DNA of 64,000 nt, from NCBI GenBank assembly GCA_028278345.1, contig JANQEL010000159.1, forward strand, positions 1 to 64,000, in the 5' to 3' direction. Each line of letters opens with the position of its first letter. Within the stretch, counting starts at the first letter, position 1. The stretch comes from Myxococcota bacterium. Its GTDB lineage: Bacteria > Myxococcota_A > UBA9160 > UBA4427. The translations under genes and the position numbers were made by a program. Below are positions 25,461-34,426 of the stretch, piece by piece. The notes beneath the pieces are model-generated. The model saw only the letters and a list, made by a program, of their open reading frames with translations, ran no database searches and was not told the DNA's origin.

Positions 25461-26951
25461 ATGGCCCTGCCCCCGCTCGCTCCCGAAACCCGCAACCTGA
25501 TCGACGGTGTGCTCTGCGACGCCAGCAACGGCAACACCTTCGACAACCTGAACCCGACCACGGGTGAACTGCTGGGCCAGGCGGCCGACGGCACGAAGGA
25601 CGACATGCTGCGCGCCGTCGAGGTGGCCCGCCGCGCCTTCGACGAGACCGACTGGAGCCTCGATCACGACTTCCGCAGCAAGTGCCTGCAGCAACTCTAC
25701 GAAGGGATCCTCGAACAGAAGGAACAACTGCGCTCGATCGTGGTGCACGAAGCCGGCGCCCCGGTTTCGCTCACGGGGTACATGCACGTCGACGATCCGG
25801 TCGAGCACATGAAGTACTGGGCCGATCTGGCGGCGTCGTACGAGTACGAGACCCGCATGAGCAACATCCCCTTCCTGGGCCGCGAGAACGGACGCCTGCT
25901 CCGCCGTGAGGCCGCGGGAGTGGTCGGTGCCATCACACCGTGGAACGTGCCCCTCTATCTCAACATCGCGAAGATCGGGCCTTCGCTGGCCGCCGGCTGC
26001 ACGACCGTGTTGAAGCCCGCGCCGGACACCCCCTGGTGCGCAACGCACCTGGGCAAGATCATCGCCGAGAAGACCGACATCCCCGCCGGCGTCGTCAACA
26101 TCGTGGCGAGTTCGGATCATCTCACCGGCGAAATCCTGAGCAGCGATCCCCGCATCGATGTCGTCACTTTCACGGGTTCGACGGCGACGGGTCGGCGCAT
26201 CATGGAGTGCGCGGCGCCCACGGTGAAGAACGTCTTCCTCGAACTCGGGGGCAAGTCGGCCAACATCGTGCTCGACGACGTCGACCTCGCCGCGACGCTG
26301 CCGATGGCGGCCATGACGTGTGTGCACGGCGGGCAGGGTTGCGCGATCACGACGCGGCTGCTGGTGCCGCGGTCGCGCTACGACGAAGCGAAGGAGATCC
26401 TGAAGGCTTCCTTCGAGGGTTGGAGCTACGGCGATCCCCAGGACCCGGCCAACCTGCAGGGGCCCCAGGTGAGCACGCGCCAACAGGAGCGCGTGCTCGA
26501 CTACATCGAGAAGGGCAAGGAGGAAGGCGCCACCTGTCTCGTCGGCGGAGGGATCGCCGACGGCGACCTGGGCGAGAAGGGATGCTTCGTGAAGCCCACC
26601 CTCTTCGTCGACGTCGACCCCGAAATGACGATCGCCCAGGAGGAGATCTTCGGCCCCGTGCTCTGCGTGATCCCCTACGAGGATGACGACGACGCCGTGC
26701 GCATCGCGAACAACTCCGTGTACGGGCTTTCGGGCTCGATCCAGACGAATGACGTCCAGCGCGGTCTCGACGTGGCGCGCCGCATCCGCACCGGCACGAT
26801 CTCGGTGGCGGGCGCGCAGTGGTTCAACGTCGACACCCCCTTCGGCGGTTACAAGCAGAGCGGCGTTGGCCGCGAGAATGGCGTGATGGGTTTCGAGGAG
26901 TTCCTCGAGACCAAGATCATCGCGATCCCCGCCGACGCCGAAGTGAAGTAG
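25461..26951 (+). CDS. NAD(P)-dependent aldehyde dehydrogenase
   Basis: A 496-residue class 1/2 type aldehyde dehydrogenase. The catalytic base is Glu261 in ELGGKSANIV and the nucleophile is Cys294 in GGQGCAI; the cofactor segment FTGSTATGRRI and GAITPWNVPLYLNI are also clear. ATG at 25461 begins the family N-terminus; an open frame further upstream is antisense-like shadow of the P450. Followed with no gap by the CYP51 fusion (TAGGTG), so translation is coupled. An aldehyde dehydrogenase (aldA, Rv0768) also lies beside mycobacterial cyp51, as I recall. It would oxidise an aldehyde made by one of the P450s. Confidence 0.93.
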   Translation: MALPPLAPETRNLIDGVLCDASNGNTFDNLNPTTGELLGQAADGTKDDMLRAVEVARRAFDETDWSLDHDFRSKCLQQLYEGILEQKEQLRSIVVHEAGAPVSLTGYMHVDDPVEHMKYWADLAASYEYETRMSNIPFLGRENGRLLRREAAGVVGAITPWNVPLYLNIAKIGPSLAAGCTTVLKPAPDTPWCATHLGKIIAEKTDIPAGVVNIVASSDHLTGEILSSDPRIDVVTFTGSTATGRRIMECAAPTVKNVFLELGGKSANIVLDDVDLAATLPMAAMTCVHGGQGCAITTRLLVPRSRYDEAKEILKASFEGWSYGDPQDPANLQGPQVSTRQQERVLDYIEKGKEEGATCLVGGGIADGDLGEKGCFVKPTLFVDVDPEMTIAQEEIFGPVLCVIPYEDDDDAVRIANNSVYGLSGSIQTNDVQRGLDVARRIRTGTISVAGAQWFNVDTPFGGYKQSGVGRENGVMGFEEFLETKIIAIPADAEVK

Positions 26952-28613
26952 GTGGCGGCGCCCGAGCTGGAGATTCCGCGCGGCGTTCACGCCGAGCCGA
27001 CGCCCGAACATCCGGGCGGCGAGGCGCCCCCCGTGCTATCGCGGCACTGGCCCCTGGTCGGTCACCTCCAGGAGTTGCGCAAGGACCCGATCGGCCTGTT
27101 CCAACGCGTGCGCGACGAACTCGGGGAGATCGGCGAGATCAATTTCGCCGGCAATCGCGTGGTCATGCTGATGGGCGAAGAAGCCCAGGAGGCCTTCTTC
27201 CGCGGTAGCGACGAACAGCTCGACCAGGCCGCGGCCTACCCCTTCATGACACCGGTGTTCGGCAAGGGGGTGGTCTTCGACGGCACCCCCGAACAGCGCA
27301 AGCAGGCGCTTCGCAATCAATCGCTCACGGCGAAGTTCATGAAGGGGCACGCCGAGACGATCTCGCGCGAGACCCAACGCATGATGTCGGGCCTCGGGGA
27401 CGAAGGGGAGATCGACGTCCTCGACTTCTTCGCCGAGCTCACGAGTTACACGTCGAGCGCTTGCCTGATCGGGCCGGAGTTCCGGGAAGAACTCACGCCC
27501 GAGTACTTCCGGGCGTTCTACGAGCTGGAGAAGGGGACGGACGCCCTCGCCTACGTGAACCCCTACCTGCCCCTCCCGGTCTTTCGCACCCGCGACCGCG
27601 CCCGCGCCCGGCTCGTCGAGTTGCTCACCGGCGTGTTCGAGCGCCGCCAGGCGAACCCCGACGCGAAGCCCGAACTGTTCGACATCCTGCTGCGACTGCG
27701 AGACGAGAACGGAAAGCCCCGCTACACGATCGATCAGATCACGGGCATGTTCATTTCGCTGATGTTCGCCGGCCACCACACCACCTCGGGCACCGCGGCC
27801 TGGACGCTCATCGAGATGCTCAGACACCCCCACGCCATGCGCGAGGTGGTGAACGAACTCGACGAGATCTACGCCGACGGCCGCGACGTCTCCTACCAGG
27901 CGCTACGCGAGATCCCGCAGCTCGAGAACAACCTGAAGGAAGCGCTGCGGCTGCATCCACCGCTCATCATCCTGATGCGCAAGGTGATGTACGACTTCCA
28001 CTACAAGGGGTACACGGTGCCCGCGGGCAAGCTGGTGGGGGTTTCGCCGGCCGTCAGCAATCGAATGCCCGAGAACTTCCCCTCGCCCGAAGCCTACGAC
28101 CCGCATCGCTACGACCCCGATCGCCGGGAAGACCAGCAGCTCTTCGCCTGGATCCCGTTCGGCGCCGGACGCCACCGCTGCGTGGGCAACGCCTTCGCGA
28201 TGATGCAGCTCAAGGCGATCTTCAGCGATCTGTTGCGCGCCTACGAGTTCGAACTGGCGCAACCACCGGAGAGCTACCGCAACGATCACACGAAGATGGT
28301 CGTGCAGCTCGAGCAGCCGTGTCGAGTGCGCTACCGCCGTCGCAAGTCGATGGTGGCGGCGACGTCGCCCGCGAAAGCCTCGACGGCCACACCGGGCGAA
28401 GGCCCGGAGGGGGACGTGCGCATCGTCGTCGATCTCGACCTGTGCCAGGGGCACGCGGTCTGCGCCGCCGAAGCGCCGGAGGTGTTCCGCGTCGACGAAG
28501 ACTCTCGCAAGGTGGTGCTGCTCGACGAAACGCCCCATGCGAACCTGCGCGACAAGGTGGACCTCGCCGTACGACACTGCCCCACCCGCGCCCTGACACT
28601 CGAGCCGCGCTGA
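26952..28613 (+). CDS. cyp51: CYP51 sterol 14-alpha-demethylase fused to a [3Fe-4S] ferredoxin
   Basis: 553 residues in two domains. Residues 30-465 are a CYP51: the B'-C signature YPFMTPVFGKGVVFD, the I-helix FAGHHTTSGTA (273-283), E330/R333, and the haem loop FGAGRHRCVG with Cys410, plus QPPESYRNDH, closely recall mycobacterial CYP51. After an Ala/Thr/Pro linker (about 468-487), residues 488-553 form a ferredoxin with DLDLCQGHAVC and a final CPTRAL: Cys498, Cys504, Cys543, the CxxHxxC...CP pattern of P450-partner [3Fe-4S] ferredoxins. CYP51 removes the 14-alpha-methyl of sterols in three oxidations. The fusion supplies electrons in cis, as in the Methylococcus CYP51 fusion. GTG start abuts the previous stop. 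Confidence 0.93.
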   Translation: MAAPELEIPRGVHAEPTPEHPGGEAPPVLSRHWPLVGHLQELRKDPIGLFQRVRDELGEIGEINFAGNRVVMLMGEEAQEAFFRGSDEQLDQAAAYPFMTPVFGKGVVFDGTPEQRKQALRNQSLTAKFMKGHAETISRETQRMMSGLGDEGEIDVLDFFAELTSYTSSACLIGPEFREELTPEYFRAFYELEKGTDALAYVNPYLPLPVFRTRDRARARLVELLTGVFERRQANPDAKPELFDILLRLRDENGKPRYTIDQITGMFISLMFAGHHTTSGTAAWTLIEMLRHPHAMREVVNELDEIYADGRDVSYQALREIPQLENNLKEALRLHPPLIILMRKVMYDFHYKGYTVPAGKLVGVSPAVSNRMPENFPSPEAYDPHRYDPDRREDQQLFAWIPFGAGRHRCVGNAFAMMQLKAIFSDLLRAYEFELAQPPESYRNDHTKMVVQLEQPCRVRYRRRKSMVAATSPAKASTATPGEGPEGDVRIVVDLDLCQGHAVCAAEAPEVFRVDEDSRKVVLLDETPHANLRDKVDLAVRHCPTRALTLEPR

Positions 28614-28659
28614 CGAGAGCGCGATCCCCGTTCCAACCCATCATCCGAAAGGAATCGAA

Positions 28660-29220
28660 ATGCCCGCCTTCCCCCGAGAAGAGATCCAGGAGATGGTCGA
28701 CCGCTGGGTCGCCGCCAACGACGAAGCCGGTCGCACGGGCGACTGGTCGCACATGAGCGCGTTCTTCCAGGAAGACGCGATCTACAGCTGGTGCACGGGC
28801 CCGAAGTGGGAGTTCGTCGCACGCGGTCGCCAGCAGATCCACGACTGGGCGTTCGGCAGCGAAATGGCCGGCCTCGAGAAGTGGACCTACCCCTACGTGC
28901 GCACCCTGATCGACGACCAGAAGGGGGAATTCATCGGCATCTGGCGTCAGGTCGCCCCGATCAAGGATCCCGATGGCGTGCCCTATGAGATCCACGGCAC
29001 CGGCGGTTCCTGGTTCCGCTACGGTGGCGACTTCAAGTGGGCCTGGCAGCGCGACTTCTTCGATCACGGCTGTGCCGGCGCCACGTTCGGCGCGATGATG
29101 CAGAACGGTGACCTCAACGAAACCATGCTCGAGCGCATGAAGAAGGGCAGCAAGATGCCGGGTTGGACGAAGCGCAGCGAGTTCAACTGGTTCGACACGC
29201 TGCTCGATCCCGAAGCCTGA
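28660..29220 (+). CDS. NTF2-like / SnoaL-type protein
   Basis: 186 residues. A cone-shaped NTF2-like fold is suggested by the N-terminal helix EEIQEMVDRWVAANDEAG, the early block WSHMSAFFQEDAIYSW, and later strands (GTGGSWFRYGGDFKWAWQRDFF). SnoaL-like proteins isomerise, cyclise or hydrate polyketide and steroid rings; some are only binding proteins. It has many Trp and Phe residues, suiting a hydrophobic pocket. GGAATCG-type spacing with AAAGGAA ahead of the ATG provides the ribosome site. It lies in the CYP51 operon, and the next gene begins at the base after its TGA. Confidence 0.75.
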   Translation: MPAFPREEIQEMVDRWVAANDEAGRTGDWSHMSAFFQEDAIYSWCTGPKWEFVARGRQQIHDWAFGSEMAGLEKWTYPYVRTLIDDQKGEFIGIWRQVAPIKDPDGVPYEIHGTGGSWFRYGGDFKWAWQRDFFDHGCAGATFGAMMQNGDLNETMLERMKKGSKMPGWTKRSEFNWFDTLLDPEA

Positions 29221-30234
29221 GTGAAACCTTTCGACCCCGTCCTCGTCACCGGCGCGACCGGCTTCATCGGTTTCCACACCGCAAAGGTGTTGCGCCAGCG
29301 CGGACATCCGGTGCGGGCACTCGTGCGTGATCGCGAGAAGGCCGAGCGCGTTCTCGGGCCGCTCGGGATCCAGGGCGATGACGTCGTCGTGGGCGACATG
29401 ACCGACGTGGATGCCGTGCGCCGTGCGCTCCAGGGTTGCGCCGGCGTCGTCCACGCCGCCGCCAGCGTCACCGTCACCTCGGGCACGGTCGACACCTCGG
29501 CGAACCTGCGCGGCACCGAAGCCGTGATCGGCACCGCGTGCGAGGCCGGCCAATACGCGATCTTCGTTTCGAGTCTCACCGCCATCTTCGATCCGAAGCG
29601 CGAGATCACCGACGACGCCCCACTGGCGAAGAGCCGAACCGTCTACGGCCGCTCGAAGGCCGAGTGCGACGCCTGGGTACGCAAGCACCAGGCCGCGGGA
29701 GCGCCCGTGGCCATCGTGTACCCACCCGGCGTGGTCGGCCCTGACGATCCGGGCTTCAGCGAATCGGTGAAGGCCTACCGCGCCTTCTTGCGGGGGACGC
29801 TGCAGAGCGAAGGCGGCAATCAACTCCTCGACGTGCGCGACCTGGCGGAACTCTTCGCGCGCATGCTCGAAGACGAAACCACGGGACGCATCGTCGCGGC
29901 CGGGCACTACTTCGACTGGGATGGCTTCAACGCCCTGCTCGAAGGCGTGACCGGCGCGAAGATCCCGCGCATTCGCGCGCCGGGTTGGGTGTTGCGCGGT
30001 GCAGCGCGCGTACTCGACGTCGTGGGCGCGGTGCTGCGTCGCCCGATGCCCATGACCTTCGAGGGGATCGAGATCGCGACGCGCTTCCCCCGCATGATCG
30101 ACTCACCGGTGATCGAACGTCTCGGACTCCACTGGCGCCCCGCCGAAGAGACCACCGAGGATCTCTTCCGTTGGTTCGTCGAGGCGGGGAAGCTCCCAGC
30201 GAAGGTCGTACCCAGGCTGGGCCCCTCCACCTGA
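29221..30234 (+). CDS. NAD-dependent epimerase/dehydratase (3-beta-HSD / DFR-like)
   Basis: 337 residues of the extended short-chain dehydrogenase class. The Rossmann motif is TGATGFIG (10-17), and the catalytic pair is YxxxK in TVYGRSKAECD (about 141-151). The family includes dihydroflavonol reductases, 3-beta-hydroxysteroid dehydrogenases and sterol C-4 decarboxylases. In a CYP51 operon a 3-beta-hydroxysteroid role is attractive, but the sequence does not prove it. The GTG start abuts the preceding stop (TGAGTG), indicating coupled translation. Confidence 0.85.
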   Translation: MKPFDPVLVTGATGFIGFHTAKVLRQRGHPVRALVRDREKAERVLGPLGIQGDDVVVGDMTDVDAVRRALQGCAGVVHAAASVTVTSGTVDTSANLRGTEAVIGTACEAGQYAIFVSSLTAIFDPKREITDDAPLAKSRTVYGRSKAECDAWVRKHQAAGAPVAIVYPPGVVGPDDPGFSESVKAYRAFLRGTLQSEGGNQLLDVRDLAELFARMLEDETTGRIVAAGHYFDWDGFNALLEGVTGAKIPRIRAPGWVLRGAARVLDVVGAVLRRPMPMTFEGIEIATRFPRMIDSPVIERLGLHWRPAEETTEDLFRWFVEAGKLPAKVVPRLGPST

Positions 30235-30268
30235 CCCGGCCTCGCCACGTTTCACGAGGGATTTCGCA

Positions 30269-31135
30269 TTGCAGTTCTACATCGCCGTGGCCTACGCCGA
30301 TCCCACGCATCTCTGCGAAATCGCCCGCACCGCCGAAGAGGCCGGCTTCGGGGGCCTGATCGTCTCGGACCACATGATCTATCCAGGCGAGTTGAAGACG
30401 CCCTACCCCTACACGAGCCATGGCAAGCCGCGCTGGGAACCCGAGACCCCCTGGGCCGAACCGATGGTGGCGATCGGCGCGATGTCGGCGGTGACGACGA
30501 CCCTGCGCTTCGTAACGAGCGTCTACCTGCTCGTGTTGCGCCACCCGGTGCTGGCCGCCAAGGCGATCTCGACCGCGGCGGTGATGTCGAACGACCGCCT
30601 CACCCTCGGCGTCGGCGCCGGTTGGATGCGCGAAGAATTCGACCTGCTCGGCATCCGCTTCGAACGACGCGGAGCGCGCCTCGGCGAATCGATCGAGGTG
30701 CTCCGCAAGGTGCTCGCGGGGGGCTATGTCGAACACCACGGCGAGTTCTTCGACTTCGAACCCATCTCGATCAGCCCCGTCCCGACGAAGCCCGTCCCGA
30801 TCTATGGCGGTGGGCTCTCGCAACCCGCGCTGCGCCGCGCCGCACGCCTGTGCGACGGCTGGGCTTCCGATCAGAACACGCGCGCCGATCTCGAAGTCGC
30901 CCTCGGCGACCTGAAGCGCTTTCGCAGGGAGGCCGGACGCGAGGACGAACCCTTCGGCATCTGCACCGCGATGCTCGACGTGATCACCCTCGACGGTTAT
31001 CGCGAAATGGGTGACCTCGGCGTGACGGAGCTCATTACCGTCCCCTGGCTCTTCTACGGCGGCAAGGAGCAGAGCGCGCAGCAGAAGTGCGACGGCATCC
31101 GCCGTTTCGGCGAAGAGGTGATCGCGAAGTTGTAG
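30269..31135 (+). CDS. LLM-class F420-dependent oxidoreductase (Rv2161c-type)
   Basis: 288 residues of luciferase-like barrel. MQFYIAVAYADPTHL, GLIVSDHMIYPGEL, RLTLGVGAGWMREEF and RGARLGESIEVLRK match the subfamily I recall as TIGR03619. The start is TTG at 30269, with CGAGGG nine bases upstream; no ATG or GTG is available near the conserved beginning. Part of the rightward CYP51 operon, 34 bases after the epimerase. Probably reduces a double bond or carbonyl with F420H2; substrate unknown. Confidence 0.87.
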   Translation: MQFYIAVAYADPTHLCEIARTAEEAGFGGLIVSDHMIYPGELKTPYPYTSHGKPRWEPETPWAEPMVAIGAMSAVTTTLRFVTSVYLLVLRHPVLAAKAISTAAVMSNDRLTLGVGAGWMREEFDLLGIRFERRGARLGESIEVLRKVLAGGYVEHHGEFFDFEPISISPVPTKPVPIYGGGLSQPALRRAARLCDGWASDQNTRADLEVALGDLKRFRREAGREDEPFGICTAMLDVITLDGYREMGDLGVTELITVPWLFYGGKEQSAQQKCDGIRRFGEEVIAKL

Positions 31136-31181
31136 GGGCTACCGTCGAGGGCGGCGCGCCCGGCGCGCATCGGAGGATCCC

Positions 31182-32174
31182 ATGAGCCACGACACGCTGA
31201 CCACCGTCACAGGAGAGATCGCCCCCGCCGCCCTGGGCAAGACGCTGATGCACGAGCATCTCGTAATCGGCTACCCGGGCTTCGAGAGCGACACGCTGCA
31301 CCCCGGTCCGGATCGCGAAGAACGCGTGGCGCGTTGCATCGATCGCATCAGCGAACTCCAGGATCTCGGTTTCACTTCCCTGCTCGATCCCTGTCCGAGC
31401 GACCTCGGACGCGACGTCGAACTCACGGCCAGGGTCGCGCAACAGACGGGCTTCCAGATCATCTGTGCGACGGGTCTCTACAAACAGAGCGAAGGCGGTC
31501 ATCCGTACTGGCACATGCGGGGCCTCTACGGCGATTCCGTCGACGCGATGGCCGAACTCTTCATCCGCGAGATCACCGAGGGGATCGGTTCGACCGGAGT
31601 GCGGGCCGGCATCATCAAGGTCGCGACGGGGCTCGGGCAGATGACCGACTACGAGCGCGCGGTCTTCGAGGCGGCCGCCCGGGCCTCGGCGGAAACCGGT
31701 GCGCCGATCACGACCCACACCGACCAGGGCACGGTCGGCGATCTCCAGCAACAGGTGCTCACCGAACACGGCGCCGAAGCAAATCGCATCGTGATCGGGC
31801 ATTCGTGCGGCACCTCGGACACCGACTACCACCTGAAGATCGCGCGCGCAGGTTCCTACCTCGGCTTCGATCGCTTCGGTCTCGAGGTCCTCCACCCCGA
31901 CGAAGAGCGCATTGCCTCCCTCAAGCGCCTGATCGACCACGGCGCCGGCGATCGCATCGTGGTGGCCCACGACTCCGTCTGGTGCTGGCGCGGCCAGCCG
32001 ATCCCGGCTGTCATGCTGCAGAAGATGGAAGAGACCTGGAACCCCTCCCACTTCAGCCTGCGCGTCGTGCCGAGGCTGAAGGAGGTCGGCGTGAGCGACG
32101 AGCAGATCGACGCATTGCTCGTCGACAATCCGCGGCGCTTCTTTGCAGGTGAGAAGCTGCCAGCACTCTCCTGA
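31182..32174 (+). CDS. Phosphotriesterase-family metal hydrolase
   Basis: 330 residues of amidohydrolase-type barrel. Visible metal ligands are HEH near residues 24-26, the carboxylated-lysine site in GIIKVATG, a His in ITTHTDQGT, a His in IVIGHSCGT and the Asp in VVAHDSVW. Members hydrolyse phosphotriesters or, more often in nature, lactones. A lactonase opening an oxidised ring or acyl lactone would fit the last step of the oxygenase operon, but this is inference. GGAGGATCCC precedes the ATG. It converges on the sulfotransferase 14 bases away; a GAGCG/CGCTC hairpin at 32173-32185 may act as terminator. Confidence 0.9.
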   Translation: MSHDTLTTVTGEIAPAALGKTLMHEHLVIGYPGFESDTLHPGPDREERVARCIDRISELQDLGFTSLLDPCPSDLGRDVELTARVAQQTGFQIICATGLYKQSEGGHPYWHMRGLYGDSVDAMAELFIREITEGIGSTGVRAGIIKVATGLGQMTDYERAVFEAAARASAETGAPITTHTDQGTVGDLQQQVLTEHGAEANRIVIGHSCGTSDTDYHLKIARAGSYLGFDRFGLEVLHPDEERIASLKRLIDHGAGDRIVVAHDSVWCWRGQPIPAVMLQKMEETWNPSHFSLRVVPRLKEVGVSDEQIDALLVDNPRRFFAGEKLPALS

Positions 32175-32188
32175 GCGAAGCGCTCCGC

Positions 32189-33331
32189 CTAGAAGTCGTC
32201 GAAGCGCGCGCGATAGCGCGCGAAGCCCTCGTCGACCTGCCCGGCTTCGAGTCCCCACTGTTCGAGGGTATATCGATGCAGCGCGGGGCCACTCTCCTCG
32301 CGGTACGCCTGCATACGGGAACGCACTTCGTCGGTGAGATCGAGATCGAAGCGCCGGTAGATCCCTTCGATCACAGCGATGGGATCGGCCTTGAAGCGCG
32401 AGAACGCGACGTCGTGAAAGCGTTCGTCGCCGACGCGTTCGCGCACGTCGAGAGCCCGCTCGACGGCGCCACGCCATAGATCGAAGGTCTCGCGTCCGTA
32501 GACCTCGCGGGACTCCCCGGTGTTCAGCGTGTGCCGCGCTGCCCAACAGAGGCTGCACACCGAGGGAATCGCGCTCAGCGGATCGCGATGGGTGTAGATC
32601 ACACAAGCGTCGGGATAGACATTCAGCAGCGCGTCCAACGCGAATAGATGCGTCGAGTCCTTCAGCAACCAGCGCTTGCCCGGGGTGCGCGAACCGATCA
32701 GCTGGAGGTTGCGCCGATGCCGCGCATACACCGGCCCCATGTCGTAGTCGGCCCACCAATCGCGGTAGCCGGGAAGCGGCGTCTGCGCGAGCCAGCTCGA
32801 GTGCGCGAAGCTCTGGGCCGTGAGGTTCCAGCACTCGTCCACCTTCCACGCCTCCATCTTGTGGATGGCGTGCAGCTCGCTCTGGTGCTCACGGATCACG
32901 TCGATCGAAGTCGCGCAGGCCCGATAGTCGGCGTCGTCTTCCCAATCTGCGCGGTCGGGGCGCGGCTTCGGCGCACGCGCGAGCCAGAGTTCGACGCCCT
33001 GGAACTGCGGATCGAGGGCGAGCATCTCCTGCAACGCTGTGGTTCCCGTACGCGGAAGCCCCACGATGACCAGCGGCTGCTCGATCGGATGCTGCTCCGA
33101 TTCGGGGTGATCGCGAAAACCGCGCTGCGCGATCAGGCGGGCCGAGAGGTCGCGCAGGATCATCTGCCGGATCGCAAAGGCCCCGATCTCGTTGAGCAGG
33201 GTGTTCTCGGCGAGAGCGTCGAGCAACGCGCGCAACCCCGGGCGAAACTCACCCGCGCCGAAGTCGTCGAAGCCCGTCTGCGCGGCGGCCGCGTCCAGGA
33301 GCTCTTCTTCGCTGGCCGAGAACTTCCCCAT
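32189..33331 (-). CDS. Sulfotransferase-family protein (actinobacterial long type)
   Basis: 380 residues. The PAPS-binding P-loop is VIVGLPRTGTTALQ (about 88-101), and the 3'-phosphate motif region includes CVIYTHRDPLSAIPSVCSLC. This long type is common in mycobacteria, where the acceptors are mostly unknown lipids or alcohols. It lies 12 bases downstream of the DUF1214 gene on the same strand; these two families are often paired. Control probably comes from the palindrome upstream of that partner. Confidence 0.87.
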   Translation of the reverse strand: MGKFSASEEELLDAAAAQTGFDDFGAGEFRPGLRALLDALAENTLLNEIGAFAIRQMILRDLSARLIAQRGFRDHPESEQHPIEQPLVIVGLPRTGTTALQEMLALDPQFQGVELWLARAPKPRPDRADWEDDADYRACATSIDVIREHQSELHAIHKMEAWKVDECWNLTAQSFAHSSWLAQTPLPGYRDWWADYDMGPVYARHRRNLQLIGSRTPGKRWLLKDSTHLFALDALLNVYPDACVIYTHRDPLSAIPSVCSLCWAARHTLNTGESREVYGRETFDLWRGAVERALDVRERVGDERFHDVAFSRFKADPIAVIEGIYRRFDLDLTDEVRSRMQAYREESGPALHRYTLEQWGLEAGQVDEGFARYRARFDDF

Positions 33332-33343
33332 CGCCGCGTCGTA

Positions 33344-34426
33344 TTACCCGAGTTCACCCAGCTTCACGACTCGCGTCGCGGCCTCGGGGATCTCCTTCGC
33401 ACCGACGAAGCGAAGCGCGAGCCCGCCGCGTTCGTGTCCCGCGGTATCGAGCCAGTTCGCCACGCCGGGATCGCGGCGCGCGATCACGATCCGCACCGAT
33501 CCATCGTCTTCGGACTGCACGGTCGCGTGATTCACGTGGGTGTCGTAGTGGAGATGGTCGAGGGATTCGAGCCAGTGATTGCCGATCTGCAGGTTCCAGT
33601 AGTCGCAGACCGGCGGCGTGAACTCGATCACCATCACTTCGTCTTCGGCGAGATCCCAGTAGCTGTAGAAGTAGCGGGTGTTGGGATCTCCCTGGGCGAA
33701 GGTGAGGAACTTCGGGTCGAGTTCCCGGATCTCGTGGGCGTGCTCGCGAAACGCCTCGGTCCAGGCGAGGAACTGCCCCACCACCGCGCGCACCATGCCA
33801 CCCGCGCGGGCGAGGCCACCGAGAAAACGCTCGGGGTCGAGGGGCGCCGGTGGCGCACCGCCGTCGACGCGTACGAGCACGAGTTCGGCCGGCGTGTCGC
33901 TGCGGCGTCGGAGTACGGTCTGCCGGACCTGGAGTTGGTTCGTGCCCTCCTCCATCGGCAGCCAGTTCTTCTCGCGGCGCTCGCGCGAGATCGCGATCAC
34001 GAACGAGCCGTCTTCCTCATAGACGAAATCGTTGCTGCTGAGATAGCCGTCGTTGATCAGCCCTTTCGGCGTGCCCAGGCCACCCGAGTAGGTACCCACG
34101 CCGAAGAGCGCGGCGTCGTTCGCGCGCCCGCGCAGGCGGTACTCGAACGCGCTCGACAACCGCGCGCTGCCGTAGACGTAGTCGGGGTTGTCGAGGCCGA
34201 TCTTCGGCGACTCGAGGTTGAGTCGCGCAAGCGCCGGATCGGCGTCTTCGAGGGTCGACCGCATGAAGGCGCGCGCGAGTCGCGTGACGTAGCGCAGGCC
34301 TTCGGCCCGATCGAAGGCGTTGTCGGGTGCCGCTTCGAGAGCCTGGTGTCCCGCCGCCCTGAGTTGGTCGCAGAAGGCATCCCATGCCTCGGTATCGGCG
34401 GCTTGCGTTGCTTCGTGTTTCGCCAT
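33344..34426 (-). CDS. DUF1214-domain protein paired with sulfotransferase
   Basis: 360 residues. The C-terminal third has the DUF1214-like block [18 protein letters not shown] with VMVIEFTPP ahead of it, and the N-terminal part carries [21 protein letters not shown]. It has no signal peptide. The biochemical role is unknown. ATG at 34424-34426 has AGGAG six bases upstream; a longer frame to 34513 is not needed. First gene of a two-gene operon with the sulfotransferase, with a 27-bp palindrome about 100 bases upstream. Confidence 0.8.
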   Translation of the reverse strand: MAKHEATQAADTEAWDAFCDQLRAAGHQALEAAPDNAFDRAEGLRYVTRLARAFMRSTLEDADPALARLNLESPKIGLDNPDYVYGSARLSSAFEYRLRGRANDAALFGVGTYSGGLGTPKGLINDGYLSSNDFVYEEDGSFVIAISRERREKNWLPMEEGTNQLQVRQTVLRRRSDTPAELVLVRVDGGAPPAPLDPERFLGGLARAGGMVRAVVGQFLAWTEAFREHAHEIRELDPKFLTFAQGDPNTRYFYSYWDLAEDEVMVIEFTPPVCDYWNLQIGNHWLESLDHLHYDTHVNHATVQSEDDGSVRIVIARRDPGVANWLDTAGHERGGLALRFVGAKEIPEAATRVVKLGELG

